A stretch of DNA of 15,707 nt, from NCBI GenBank assembly GCA_009930355.1, contig RZYK01000029.1, forward strand, positions 1 through 15,707. Direction: 5' to 3'. Both the position numbers and the translations under genes were made by a program. This DNA is from Campylobacterota bacterium (GTDB lineage: Bacteria; Campylobacterota; Campylobacteria; Campylobacterales; Sulfurospirillaceae). Positions 1 through 7,063 of the stretch are shown here, piece after piece (positions within the stretch are counted from its first letter, which is position 1; each line of letters starts with the position of its first letter). The notes beneath the pieces are model-generated. The model was given only the letters and a program-made list of their open reading frames with translations, had not been told where the DNA came from and searched no databases.

Positions 1-2018
1 TGCTTCATGCGATTCGTGATAATGGTAATGACACATCTATTGGCATTGATATTACTGATATTTGTCGTCGTTTAGACATTATTTCTAATGGAGAAGATGT
101 AAGCGTACCAGTAGCACCTGTAGAGATGGATCCTGTGGAAACGCCCATGGATGAAGATAATGTGGATTATTCAAAATTGAGCGATAAAGAGGTGGAAGAA
201 GAGATTGAAAGACTTCTTAAAATGCGTAAAGAAGAAGACCGTCAACGTAAGTCTCGAGCTCCAGCATCAACGCCTGCTACAACGAATGCAGCATCTTCTG
301 TACAGGAAGATAAACATGAAGAAGAGCCAAAAGTTGCTGTGGCAAGTGTAAAACGAGCTGCACCTGAGTCTTCTACACCAGCTAAAAAAGATGCATCCAG
401 CTCGATGGAGCAAACCATTCGTGTTGAGGTTAAACGACTTGACCACTTAATGAATTTAATTGGTGAGCTTGTTTTAGGCAAAAACAGATTGCTTAAAATT
501 TACGATGACGTTGAAGAGCGTTATGAAGGTGAAAAATTCCTTGAAGAGCTCAATCAGGTTGTTTCTTCTATCTCATTAGTGACAACAGATTTGCAAATTG
601 CGGTCATGAAAACCAGAATGCTTCCTATCGCAAAAGTGTTTAATAAATTTCCACGAATGGTACGCGATCTTTCTCGAGAACTAGGTAAACAAATTGAGCT
701 TGAAATTTCAGGTGAAGAGACAGAGCTTGATAAGTCGATTGTAGAAGAGATTGGTGATCCACTGGTGCATATTATTCGCAACTCATGCGACCATGGTATT
801 GAAGACATTGCAACCAGACGTGCAAAAGGAAAATCTGAGACGGGACTCATTCAGCTCAAAGCGTACAACGAGGGTAATAACATTGTCATTGAAATTACCG
901 ATGATGGTAAAGGATTAGATCCTGATTTACTTCGTTCAAAAGCAATTGAAAAAGGAATGATTACAGAGAGAGAAGCCGATGGTATGAGTGACAAAGAGGC
1001 ATACGCACTTATTTTTAGACCATCTCTTTCTACAGCGAAAGTAGTCACGAACGTTTCAGGACGTGGTGTGGGAATGGATGTGGTAAAAACCAATATTGAA
1101 AAGCTCAATGGTATTATTGATGTGGATAGTGAGTTAGGGCAAGGAACGGTGATTCGTTTAAAAATTCCATTAACGCTTGCGATTATTCAAGCTTTATTGG
1201 TAGGTGCGCAAGAGGAGTATTATGCGATTCCTTTAGCCTCTGTTTTAGAAACCGTTCGTATTCCTCTTGATGAGATTTATACCATTGAAGGTAAAAATGT
1301 CCTACGACTTCGTGATGAGGTTTTATCTCTTGTGCGGCTTTCAGATATTTTTGGAGTCAAACAGGTGTATGAGGGAGGCGAGCATACCTATGTGGTTGTG
1401 ATAGGACTTGCAGAATCTAAATTAGGTGTTGTTGTCGATACTTTAGTGGGTCAAGAGGAGATTGTTATTAAATCTTTGGGTGATTATTTACAAGGTATTG
1501 AGGGCATTGCGGGAGCTACCATTCGAGGCGATGGTCGTGTGACACTCATCGTGGATGTTGCAGCGTTGATGAATCTTGCAAAAGGTATTAATGTTGATAT
1601 TCGTGCCAGTGCTGAAACCGTTGTTAAAACGAAAACTGTACCAAGTGATTATGTGGTATTGGTGGTGGATGACAGTGCTATGGATCGAAATATTATGAAA
1701 AAATCGATGGAACCTATTGGGGTTAAAACCATAGAAGCCAGCAATGGACAAGAAGCACTGAATATGATTAAATCATCAGAACACAGTATTGATGCGGTGT
1801 TGATTGATATTGAGATGCCACGTATGGATGGGTACACGCTTGCAGGAGAAATTCGTAAGTATTCAAAATACAAAAACCTTCCATTAATTGCGGTGACCTC
1901 ACGTACTTCAAAATCTGACAGACTCAGAGGTGTGGAATCAGGCATGAGCGAATATATTACTAAGCCATACTCTCCAGAATACCTTGAGAGTGTTGTTCGA
2001 AAAAATATTAAATTATAG
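1..2018 (+). CDS. cheA: Chemotaxis histidine kinase CheA with C-terminal receiver domain (CheAY type), 5'-truncated by the window edge
   Basis: CheA autophosphorylates on its HPt histidine in response to chemoreceptors and passes phosphate to CheY. It works at the membrane in arrays with CheW. The frame is open from the first full codon at base 3, so the gene begins outside the window; the ATG at 126 is internal. Numbering residues from base 3, 671 are visible. They are the end of the HPt domain (about 1-30), a Lys/Glu/Ala/Pro/Ser-rich linker (to about 132), the dimerisation helices, and the ATPase domain. The ATPase has an N-box (DPLVHIIRNSCDHG, bases 757-797), DDGKG, an F-box-like IFRPSLSTA and GRGVGMD. 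A CheW-like domain follows (bases about 1190-1600), then a receiver domain (about 1650-2015) with VVDDS, phospho-acceptor Asp at 1806-1808 and ITKPY. No CheY-binding P2 domain is evident in the linker. This architecture is known in Campylobacter and Helicobacter. The HPt His itself lies upstream. Confidence 0.97.
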   Translation, partial: LHAIRDNGNDTSIGIDITDICRRLDIISNGEDVSVPVAPVEMDPVETPMDEDNVDYSKLSDKEVEEEIERLLKMRKEEDRQRKSRAPASTPATTNAASSVQEDKHEEEPKVAVASVKRAAPESSTPAKKDASSSMEQTIRVEVKRLDHLMNLIGELVLGKNRLLKIYDDVEERYEGEKFLEELNQVVSSISLVTTDLQIAVMKTRMLPIAKVFNKFPRMVRDLSRELGKQIELEISGEETELDKSIVEEIGDPLVHIIRNSCDHGIEDIATRRAKGKSETGLIQLKAYNEGNNIVIEITDDGKGLDPDLLRSKAIEKGMITEREADGMSDKEAYALIFRPSLSTAKVVTNVSGRGVGMDVVKTNIEKLNGIIDVDSELGQGTVIRLKIPLTLAIIQALLVGAQEEYYAIPLASVLETVRIPLDEIYTIEGKNVLRLRDEVLSLVRLSDIFGVKQVYEGGEHTYVVVIGLAESKLGVVVDTLVGQEEIVIKSLGDYLQGIEGIAGATIRGDGRVTLIVDVAALMNLAKGINVDIRASAETVVKTKTVPSDYVVLVVDDSAMDRNIMKKSMEPIGVKTIEASNGQEALNMIKSSEHSIDAVLIDIEMPRMDGYTLAGEIRKYSKYKNLPLIAVTSRTSKSDRLRGVESGMSEYITKPYSPEYLESVVRKNIKL

Positions 2019-2029
2019 GCGGTAGTGCG

Positions 2030-2524
2030 ATGAGTGATAAATTAAATCAAATTATCCAAAAACAACAAAAACAGATTGAGGAGCCTCATAAAAAAGAGGA
2101 TGATGTTGTTCAACTTGTTGGATTTATTATTGGTCAAGAAGAGTATGCAGTCCCCATTTTGAGTATTCAAGAGATTATTAAACCAATTGAATATACCAGA
2201 GTTCCAAGCGTTCCTGATTATATTTTGGGTGTCTTTAATCTTCGAGGGAGCGTTATTCCTTTGATTGATTTGCGTCGTAAATTTAAGATGGATTCAGTAA
2301 AACCAACGGAAGATACACGCTATATTGTGATGAAAGGGCATGATAATACCGCAGGGTTTGTTATTGATAGACTCACAGAAGCCATTCGCATTAAAGGTAA
2401 TCGTATTGGACCACCACCTGAGACGATTCATGCGGAGAAAGGTTTGGTTTATGGTATTGGTATGCGAGAAGAAAATATTTTGACAATTTTAAAGGTTGAA
2501 GCGCTTTTAAAACGTGATTTTTAA
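2030..2524 (+). CDS. cheW: Chemotaxis coupling protein CheW
   Basis: CheW is the scaffold that links CheA to the chemoreceptors in the cytoplasmic signalling array. The 164-residue protein has one CheW domain. The hallmark stretch is FNLRGSVIPLIDLRRKF, near residues 68-84. Before the fold comes a hydrophilic N-terminal extension of about 28 residues, rich in Gln, Lys and Glu. The start ATG lies 11 bases after the cheA stop behind a modest purine run (GGCGG), so the two are probably co-transcribed and perhaps translationally coupled. An intrinsic terminator follows immediately. In Campylobacter jejuni serB follows cheW in the same direction; here a reversed metF-like gene sits between them. 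Confidence 0.97.
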   Translation: MSDKLNQIIQKQQKQIEEPHKKEDDVVQLVGFIIGQEEYAVPILSIQEIIKPIEYTRVPSVPDYILGVFNLRGSVIPLIDLRRKFKMDSVKPTEDTRYIVMKGHDNTAGFVIDRLTEAIRIKGNRIGPPPETIHAEKGLVYGIGMREENILTILKVEALLKRDF

Positions 2525-2530
2525 TCCGCT

Positions 2531-2563
2531 AAAGAGCTAATCCACAAAGGTTTAGCTCTTTTT
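2531..2563 (+). terminator. Rho-independent terminator after cheA-cheW
   Basis: A perfect 10-bp stem, AAAGAGCTAA (2531-2540) and TTAGCTCTTT (2552-2561), has an 11-base loop and runs into a T stretch (2559-2563). It starts seven bases after the cheW stop. The gene on the other side converges on it, so it may also act for metF, although the T tract is weaker on the minus strand. The 3' edge overlaps a copy of the palindrome TTACATGTAA. Confidence 0.85.
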
Positions 2564-2571
2564 ACATGTAA
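2562..2571. repeat. Iterated palindrome TTACATGTAA, copy 1 (intergenic)
   Basis: This exact copy is part of the 12-base perfect palindrome TTTACATGTAAA at 2561-2572. It lies between the cheW terminator stem and the metF stop codon and is the only copy outside a coding region. Confidence 0.9.
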
Positions 2572-2574
2572 AGA

Positions 2575-3489
2575 TTAATCTGCCAATAAATTTGCAACGA
2601 GTTCAAAGTTATTGGCACTCATTATATGAATTTTAGGATGCACCTTTTTGAGCATACGAAATGTTTGTAAAGAGAGCTCAAAGCCTACTTTTTTCTCTTC
2701 TTCTTCACTAATTTTTTTCGCATAAGCTAGTTTTTCCATCCAAAGTGTGGGAACATGTACGCCTGGAACATGTGCCGCTAAAAATTGTGCGGTGCGAAGT
2801 TTGACAATTGGGAAAAATCCTAAAATTAGCTCTGTTTCATTTGTCTCTTTTCCAATCTCTTTTTTTGCCTCTTTTAAGAGTTCCACAAGCATTGTGGCAT
2901 TGTCCATACTGTACACAGGTTGCGTAATAATGCCTATGGCTCCATGGCTCATTTTTGTTGCCATTTTTTTCATCAAATGACGAGGTGTATTGGCATGAGC
3001 GTTACACACGGCAAAGGAGTAGATGGATTTTGGCTGTATTTTAAAGGGTTTACCTGAATAGTCTATGCCGGAATTGAAGCATTGAATCATATCCATTAAA
3101 AGGGTACTGTTCCCCTCAAAAACACCTTTAAGTGCAGGTTGGTCACTCGCACTTGCAGGATCTCCCGTGAGGCATAAAATCGTGCGAAGCTCATTTTCAT
3201 TGGCTCCTAAAAGGTCTGATTGGAGTGCTAGTTTATTACGGTCACGCATGCTCATAGTGGCAATGACAGGTTTATGAAAACGGTTTTGTAGTTTCAAGGC
3301 TCCAAAGAGTGCATTGTATTTGAGACGGGCTAAAGGATTATCCGTGGTGCTAAAACCATCCACTTTTTTATCTAAGCCAAGCTGGGCAATTTTTTCAATA
3401 ATAGGCTCAAATGAGGGTTCATGAATGGGAGTTGTCTCTAATGTTAAGAGGCTATCATGTTTAAGTTTTTCGATAAAAGATTCTAACAT
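2575..3489 (-). CDS. metF: Methylenetetrahydrofolate reductase family protein (MetF-like)
   Basis: The MTHFR family reduces 5,10-methylene-THF to 5-methyl-THF with FAD, feeding methionine synthesis. The 304-residue length fits the roughly 290-300 of bacterial MetF. A cytosolic TIM-barrel protein is indicated by an early Glu in LETTP (E18, matching the catalytic Glu region), VDGFSTTDNP, MSMRDRNKLALQSDLLGA, LCLTGDP, GAIGIITQPVY and GFFPIVKLRTAQFLAAHVPGVHVP. The MRDRN-IALQSDLLGA type segment resembles the form I associate with acetogens and deltaproteobacteria more than the E. coli enzyme, so the electron donor may differ from NADH; that part is inference. The ATG at 3489 follows a TATAAT box on the minus strand. 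The gene is alone on its strand, convergent with cheW and divergent from serB. Family membership is firm; exact substrate direction and partner are not. Confidence 0.85.
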   Translation of the reverse strand: MLESFIEKLKHDSLLTLETTPIHEPSFEPIIEKIAQLGLDKKVDGFSTTDNPLARLKYNALFGALKLQNRFHKPVIATMSMRDRNKLALQSDLLGANENELRTILCLTGDPASASDQPALKGVFEGNSTLLMDMIQCFNSGIDYSGKPFKIQPKSIYSFAVCNAHANTPRHLMKKMATKMSHGAIGIITQPVYSMDNATMLVELLKEAKKEIGKETNETELILGFFPIVKLRTAQFLAAHVPGVHVPTLWMEKLAYAKKISEEEEKKVGFELSLQTFRMLKKVHPKIHIMSANNFELVANLLAD

Positions 3490-3518
3490 AAGTCTATCCG
3501 TACGATTTAATTTTTTGT

Positions 3519-3524
3519 ATTATA
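3519..3524 (-). promoter_or_regulatory. Candidate -10 box for metF
   Basis: On the minus strand this reads TATAAT within GGTTATAATAC, about 30 bases before the metF ATG. There is no clear -35 hexamer, as is usual for sigma70 promoters of Campylobacterota. An 8-base palindrome, AACATGTT (3531-3538), sits just upstream and could be an operator; that is inference. Confidence 0.5.
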
Positions 3525-3564
3525 ACCGAAAACATGTTGGAATGTTGCCTAAGGTTTGGAGTGC

Positions 3565-3570
3565 TATAAT
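3565..3570 (+). promoter_or_regulatory. Candidate -10 box for serB-tal-pilT
   Basis: A perfect TATAAT in GTGCTATAATAAG would place transcription start near 3577. It diverges from the metF box 40 bases away. Its position shows that the in-frame ATG at 3556 is untranscribed and that serB begins at 3604. Confidence 0.55.
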
Positions 3571-3574
3571 AAGT

Positions 3575-3593
3575 CCTTTATTCGTAATAAAGG
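3575..3593 (+). promoter_or_regulatory. Perfect hairpin covering the serB ribosome binding site
   Basis: CCTTTATT (3575-3582) and AATAAAGG (3586-3593) form a perfect 8-bp stem with a 3-base loop, CGT. The right arm includes the first part of the Shine-Dalgarno run AAAGGAG (3590-3595), and the left arm begins at the expected transcript start. It could limit serB translation, stabilise the mRNA 5' end, or be chance in AT-rich DNA. Confidence 0.5.
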
Positions 3594-3603
3594 AGCAGTG
3601 AGA

Positions 3604-4224
3604 ATGAAATTGTGTGTGTTTGATTTTGATTCAACCCTCATGGATGGTGAAACGATAGATTTTTTAGCAAAAGAGCATGGGGTAGAAAAAGAAGTCTCTG
3701 CGATTACGGAAGCGGCAATGCGTGGGGAACTTGATTTTTTTGAGAGTTTAACAACCCGTGTGGGGCTTTTAAAAGGGATGAATGCAAGAAAAGCCGAAGA
3801 GATTTGTGCGCATTTGCCTTTGATGAATGGTGCACGTGAAGCGATTGCTGGGCTTAAAGCAAAAGGCTATACCGTCATTGTTTTTAGTGGTGGATTTCGC
3901 ATTGGAACAACACCTGCTAAAGCGATTTTAGGTTTTGATGCGGACTTTGCAAATATTTTACATGTAAGAGATAGTCATCTAAGTGGTTTGGTGGGAGGAG
4001 ACATGATGTTTGGTTTTTCTAAGGGGGATATGTTAAAAAGAGTGCAAAATCTTTTACATGTAAACGAAGAAAATACCATTGCGGTGGGAGATGGTGCTAA
4101 CGATCTCTCGATGTTTGAACATGCCCATAAAAAAGTGGCGTTTTGCGCAAAGCCTATTTTAAAAAATGCGGCTAATATTGTGATTGATGAAAAAGATATG
4201 CGCAATTTACTTGAATTTATTTAG
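3604..4224 (+). CDS. serB: Phosphoserine phosphatase SerB
   Basis: SerB hydrolyses O-phospho-L-serine to serine, the last step of serine synthesis, in the cytoplasm. The 206-residue product has all HAD phosphatase motifs: nucleophile Asp7 and acid/base Asp9 in FDFDSTLM, FSGGF (motif II), the Lys in FSKGDM (motif III) and GDGANDLSMF (motif IV), with a C1 helical cap between motifs I and II. The ATG at 3604 was chosen over the one at 3556 because AAAGGAG precedes it by about 8 bases and because a -10 box lies downstream of 3556. The length is close to the single-domain epsilonproteobacterial SerB, without the ACT-like extension of E. coli SerB. Two copies of TTACATGTAA fall inside, 96 bases apart. 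tal follows after 14 bases. Confidence 0.95.
   Translation: MKLCVFDFDSTLMDGETIDFLAKEHGVEKEVSAITEAAMRGELDFFESLTTRVGLLKGMNARKAEEICAHLPLMNGAREAIAGLKAKGYTVIVFSGGFRIGTTPAKAILGFDADFANILHVRDSHLSGLVGGDMMFGFSKGDMLKRVQNLLHVNEENTIAVGDGANDLSMFEHAHKKVAFCAKPILKNAANIVIDEKDMRNLLEFI
3958..3967. repeat. Iterated palindrome TTACATGTAA, copy 2 (serB)
   Basis: An exact copy, read as TTA CAT GTA (Leu-His-Val) within ANILHVRDS of SerB. Confidence 0.9.
4054..4063. repeat. Iterated palindrome TTACATGTAA, copy 3 (serB)
   Basis: An exact copy, extended to TTTACATGTAAA at 4053-4064. It encodes Leu-His-Val within NLLHVNEEN of SerB and lies only 96 bases from copy 2. Confidence 0.9.
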
Positions 4225-4238
4225 AAAAGAGTTTTTAT

Positions 4239-5237
4239 ATGTATAACAATGAATTGAGATTTTCGTTATGGTGTGATTTTGTTGAGAGAAATTTTTTAGA
4301 AAATGAATTTTCCAACTTAATTGAAAAAAATATTGTTAATGCGGCGACAAGTAATCCTTCTATTTTTAAGAGTGCTTTTTTAGGCTCGCCGGCTTATAAA
4401 GAGGCAAAAGCACTTCTTGAGGGTAGACCTGCTAAAGAGATCTATGAAACATTGGCTATTCAAGATATTCAATGTGCTGCTAGTAAACTTTTAAGTGCTT
4501 ATGAAAGTGGGAACGATGGGTTTATTAGCATTGAGGTTGATCCTTTCTTATGCGATGATGCTCAAGCGACGATTGAAGAGGGAAAACGACTTTATCAGGC
4601 TATTGGCTATCCTAATGTGATGATTAAAGTACCTGCGACTGAAGCGGGATTTGTTGCTATGGAAACATTTTTAAGTGAGGGAATGCATGTCAATGCAACA
4701 CTCGTTTTTTCACATCAGCAAGCTAAATCATGTTTAGATGCGTTTGCACGAGCCAATGCATTATTAGAAAATAAGAGTATTCAAAAGCTTCCTCAAGCCG
4801 TTATTAGCATCTTTGTTAGTCGTTTTGATCGTAAATTAGATGCAAAACTTGAAACTATTGATTTTCCAACAGGACGCGTGGGTATTATGAATGCACTTCG
4901 CTGTTATGATGTCATTGAAGAGCATGGGTTTAAAAATGTTAGAGCGCTTTTTGCAAGTACTGGGGTTAAGGGTGATCGTTTAAGAGAAGATTATTATATT
5001 CAAGAACTTTTGGTTAAAAATGCGATTAATACAGCACCACTCAATACTATACATGCTTTTGTTTCATCAAAAGAAGAGCTCTTGCCAATTGAATATACGC
5101 AAGAGATGGTTGAAAACTTTTTTAATGCATTGCATGCGAACGATATTGATATTAATCATGTTTGTGATGAGCTTATGGATGAGGGTTTACGTGCCTTTAA
5201 AGAGGCCTTTGTGGAGATATTAAACGAACTCAAATAA
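4239..5237 (+). CDS. tal: Transaldolase
   Basis: Transaldolase moves a dihydroxyacetone unit between sedoheptulose-7-phosphate and glyceraldehyde-3-phosphate in the non-oxidative pentose phosphate pathway, in the cytoplasm. The 332-residue protein has NAATSNPSIF near residue 34, the Schiff-base lysine in NVMIKVPAT (K130, codon 4626-4628), HVNATLVFS, and the C-terminal FASTGVKGD-like phosphate-binding region. Its length fits the classical transaldolase family rather than the short fructose-6-phosphate aldolase group of about 220 residues. The ATG follows AAAAGAG, 14 bases after serB, and the PilT-type gene follows after a further 14 bases. The three probably form one transcript. In C. jejuni tal is likewise beside serB. 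Confidence 0.93.
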   Translation: MYNNELRFSLWCDFVERNFLENEFSNLIEKNIVNAATSNPSIFKSAFLGSPAYKEAKALLEGRPAKEIYETLAIQDIQCAASKLLSAYESGNDGFISIEVDPFLCDDAQATIEEGKRLYQAIGYPNVMIKVPATEAGFVAMETFLSEGMHVNATLVFSHQQAKSCLDAFARANALLENKSIQKLPQAVISIFVSRFDRKLDAKLETIDFPTGRVGIMNALRCYDVIEEHGFKNVRALFASTGVKGDRLREDYYIQELLVKNAINTAPLNTIHAFVSSKEELLPIEYTQEMVENFFNALHANDIDINHVCDELMDEGLRAFKEAFVEILNELK

Positions 5238-5251
5238 GAAGAGGAGTTTTT

Positions 5252-6451
5252 ATGGCTGAAAGTGTAAATATTAATGAACTCACGTTTGAAATGACCAAGA
5301 AGCTTAAATTTTATTTGAGCAAATTGGTTGAACATAAGGGAAGCGATTTACATGTAAAGACAGGAACAACCATACGAGGACGTATTAATGGGGAAATTCT
5401 TCCTTTTTCAAAAGAAATTTTGAGTTATCAGGAGGGATTAACCTTAGCCAAAGAGCTTCTTCGTGGACGATTTACTGAATTGGTTGAGAAGAAAAATATT
5501 GACTTTACCTTTAAATTGAACGATGAATACCGATTTCGTGTCAATATGTTTTTTCAAGTAGATGGTGTCTCAGCAGTATTTAGAACAATTCCTATGGTAC
5601 TTCCTACGGTTGAGGCATTGCATTTACCTTTGGTTATCAACTCTTTGTGTGATCTTTCTCGTGGTTTAGTTCTGGTGACTGGACCTACAGGATGTGGTAA
5701 AACAACAACGCTTGCATCAATGATTAACCGTATTAATAAAACACAAAAAAAACATATTATTACGATTGAAGATCCTGTGGAATTTATTTACAAAGATAAT
5801 GGATGTGTGGTCAACCAAAGAGCTATTGGTCAAGATGCTCTCTCCTTTTCTGATGCTTTGCGTGCAGCGCTTCGTGAAGATCCTGATGTGATTTTAGTGG
5901 GTGAAATGCGTGATTTAGAAACGATTGAAATGGCGATGCATGCGGCTGAAACAGGTCATTTAGTCCTTTCAACGCTCCATACCGTAGATGCAAAAGAGAC
6001 GATAGGTCGTATTATTGGAATGTTTCCAGGGAGTGAGCAAAATCGTATTAAGATGTCACTTGCATCGGTTTTGCAAGGGGTTATTGCACAACGACTTGTT
6101 AAAACGGTTGATAAAGGACGAACAGCTGCTGTTGAAGTTTTGGTTAAAAATGCACGTATTGAATCTTTGATTTTAGAGGGGCGTGAAACAGAGATTCCAG
6201 ATGCTCTCAAAGAGGGAAAAGAGGTGTATAAAACGCAAACGTTTGATCAAGCGCTTTTAGATCTTTATGCAGAGGGAAAAATTGCACGTGATGAGGCAAT
6301 TATCGCCTCTACAAGTCGTAATGATATTACGATGGCACTTGATTTTTATGATGCAGAAAAAGCACAAAAAGGGAATCGAAAGAATGATATTCCTAATAAT
6401 ATTCAAGAGCTTAAGGCATACGATAATGATATTATTGATTTAAAGAAATAA
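5252..6451 (+). CDS. pilT: PilT-family type IV pilus retraction-type ATPase
   Basis: This is a hexameric secretion ATPase of the PilT group, which powers pilus retraction at the inner-membrane base of type IV pili. The 399-residue protein has an N-terminal PAS-like domain starting at GSDLHVKTG and a RecA-like core. The core has Walker A GPTGCGKTT (residues 144-152), the Asp box IEDPVEF, Walker B DVILVGEMRD and the His box TGHLVLSTLHT. The GEMRD form and the absence of a PilB/GspE-type tetracysteine zinc region favour PilT over an extension ATPase. It is about 55 residues longer than Pseudomonas PilT (344), and the final 35 or so residues form an Asn/Asp/Lys-rich tail. Where PilT has AIRNLIRE, this has ARIESLILEG. 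A strong AGGAG precedes the ATG. No other pilus gene is in the window, so its true machine is unknown. Confidence 0.88.
   Translation: MAESVNINELTFEMTKKLKFYLSKLVEHKGSDLHVKTGTTIRGRINGEILPFSKEILSYQEGLTLAKELLRGRFTELVEKKNIDFTFKLNDEYRFRVNMFFQVDGVSAVFRTIPMVLPTVEALHLPLVINSLCDLSRGLVLVTGPTGCGKTTTLASMINRINKTQKKHIITIEDPVEFIYKDNGCVVNQRAIGQDALSFSDALRAALREDPDVILVGEMRDLETIEMAMHAAETGHLVLSTLHTVDAKETIGRIIGMFPGSEQNRIKMSLASVLQGVIAQRLVKTVDKGRTAAVEVLVKNARIESLILEGRETEIPDALKEGKEVYKTQTFDQALLDLYAEGKIARDEAIIASTSRNDITMALDFYDAEKAQKGNRKNDIPNNIQELKAYDNDIIDLKK
5348..5357. repeat. Iterated palindrome TTACATGTAA, copy 4 (pilT)
   Basis: An exact copy, extended to TTTACATGTAAA at 5347-5358. It encodes the Leu-His-Val of GSDLHVKTG, a position where PilT-family proteins already tend to carry SDLH. 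Confidence 0.9.
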
Positions 6452-6483
6452 AGCAATTTATACAGCTTTTAGGTTCATTTTAG

Positions 6484-6489
6484 TAGAAT
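6484..6489 (+). promoter_or_regulatory. Candidate -10 box for rplY-pth-permease
   Basis: TAGAAT within TTTTAGTAGAATCG, downstream of T-rich DNA, would start transcription near 6496, about 23 bases before the rplY ATG. It lies in the 67-base gap after pilT. I see no convincing terminator in that gap, so readthrough from pilT is possible. Confidence 0.4.
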
Positions 6490-6518
6490 CGTTACCTTAA
6501 TTTTTATAAAGGAAAACC

Positions 6519-7055
6519 ATGTTAGAAGGCATCATTAGAGATAGTATCGAAAAAAAGGCTACTAAAGCGCTTCGTAGAGATGGATATCTAATTGCTAATA
6601 TTTACGGTAAGGGTGAAGAAAACATCAATGCTGCATTTAAAGCAAACGAATTCATTAAAGCAGCAAAAAGTAAAGAGACACTTATTTTCCCTGTAAGCGT
6701 TGCAGGTAAAGTATACAATGTCGTCATTCAAGATTACCAAAAAGACCCAGTAAATAGCAATCTTTTACATGTAGATTTAAGAATGGCACTTCCAGGCGTT
6801 TTAAGTAAATATTTAGTTCCTGTAAAAACCGTAGGTATCCCAAAAGGTACAAAAAACAAGGGTGTTTTAATTCAGTCTAAAAAACGTTTAGCGGTTAAAT
6901 GTACAGCAGAAAATTTACCAAACGATTTTACAATTGATGTTAGTGAGCTTGATGTAGGTGATACTATTCTTGTTCGTGATATTCCTGTTCCAGCAAACGT
7001 TAAAGTTATGGATGAAACACGTGTTTCTGTTGCCGGAGTTATTAAAGCGAAGTAA
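6519..7055 (+). CDS. rplY: Large ribosomal subunit protein bL25, CTC form
   Basis: bL25 binds 5S rRNA in the central protuberance of the 50S subunit. The 178-residue product is the long CTC form. An N-terminal L25 domain (about residues 1-90) includes RRDGYLIANIYGKG and QDYQKDPVNSNLLHVDLR. The C-terminal TL5/CTC beta domain (about 95-178) includes VPVKTVGIPKGTKNKGVL, DFTIDVSELDVGDTILVRDI and VAGVIKAK. The ATG follows AAAGGAAA (6508-6515), a good ribosome binding site. pth starts 8 bases after the stop, an old pairing also present in C. jejuni and many other bacteria. The inexact copy of the iterated palindrome lies in the L25 domain. Confidence 0.96.
   Translation: MLEGIIRDSIEKKATKALRRDGYLIANIYGKGEENINAAFKANEFIKAAKSKETLIFPVSVAGKVYNVVIQDYQKDPVNSNLLHVDLRMALPGVLSKYLVPVKTVGIPKGTKNKGVLIQSKKRLAVKCTAENLPNDFTIDVSELDVGDTILVRDIPVPANVKVMDETRVSVAGVIKAK
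6765..6774. repeat. Iterated palindrome, one-mismatch copy 5 (rplY)
   Basis: TTACATGTAG differs from the consensus only at the last base, because the next codon is GAT for a conserved Asp in NLLHVDLR. The 8-base core TACATGTA is intact and the codon phase (Leu-His-Val) is kept. Confidence 0.75.
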
Positions 7056-7063
7056 CGCTTACA

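Noticed and set aside
2752..2776. Two ACATGT hexamers inside metF (GAACATGTAC and GAACATGTGC)
   Set aside because: They lack the flanking TTA/TAA symmetry, so I did not count them as palindrome copies.
3556..3603. In-frame upstream ATG that would add 16 residues to SerB
   Set aside because: It lies upstream of the TATAAT box at 3565-3570, the added residues are not family-like, and the ATG at 3604 has a proper AAAGGAG.
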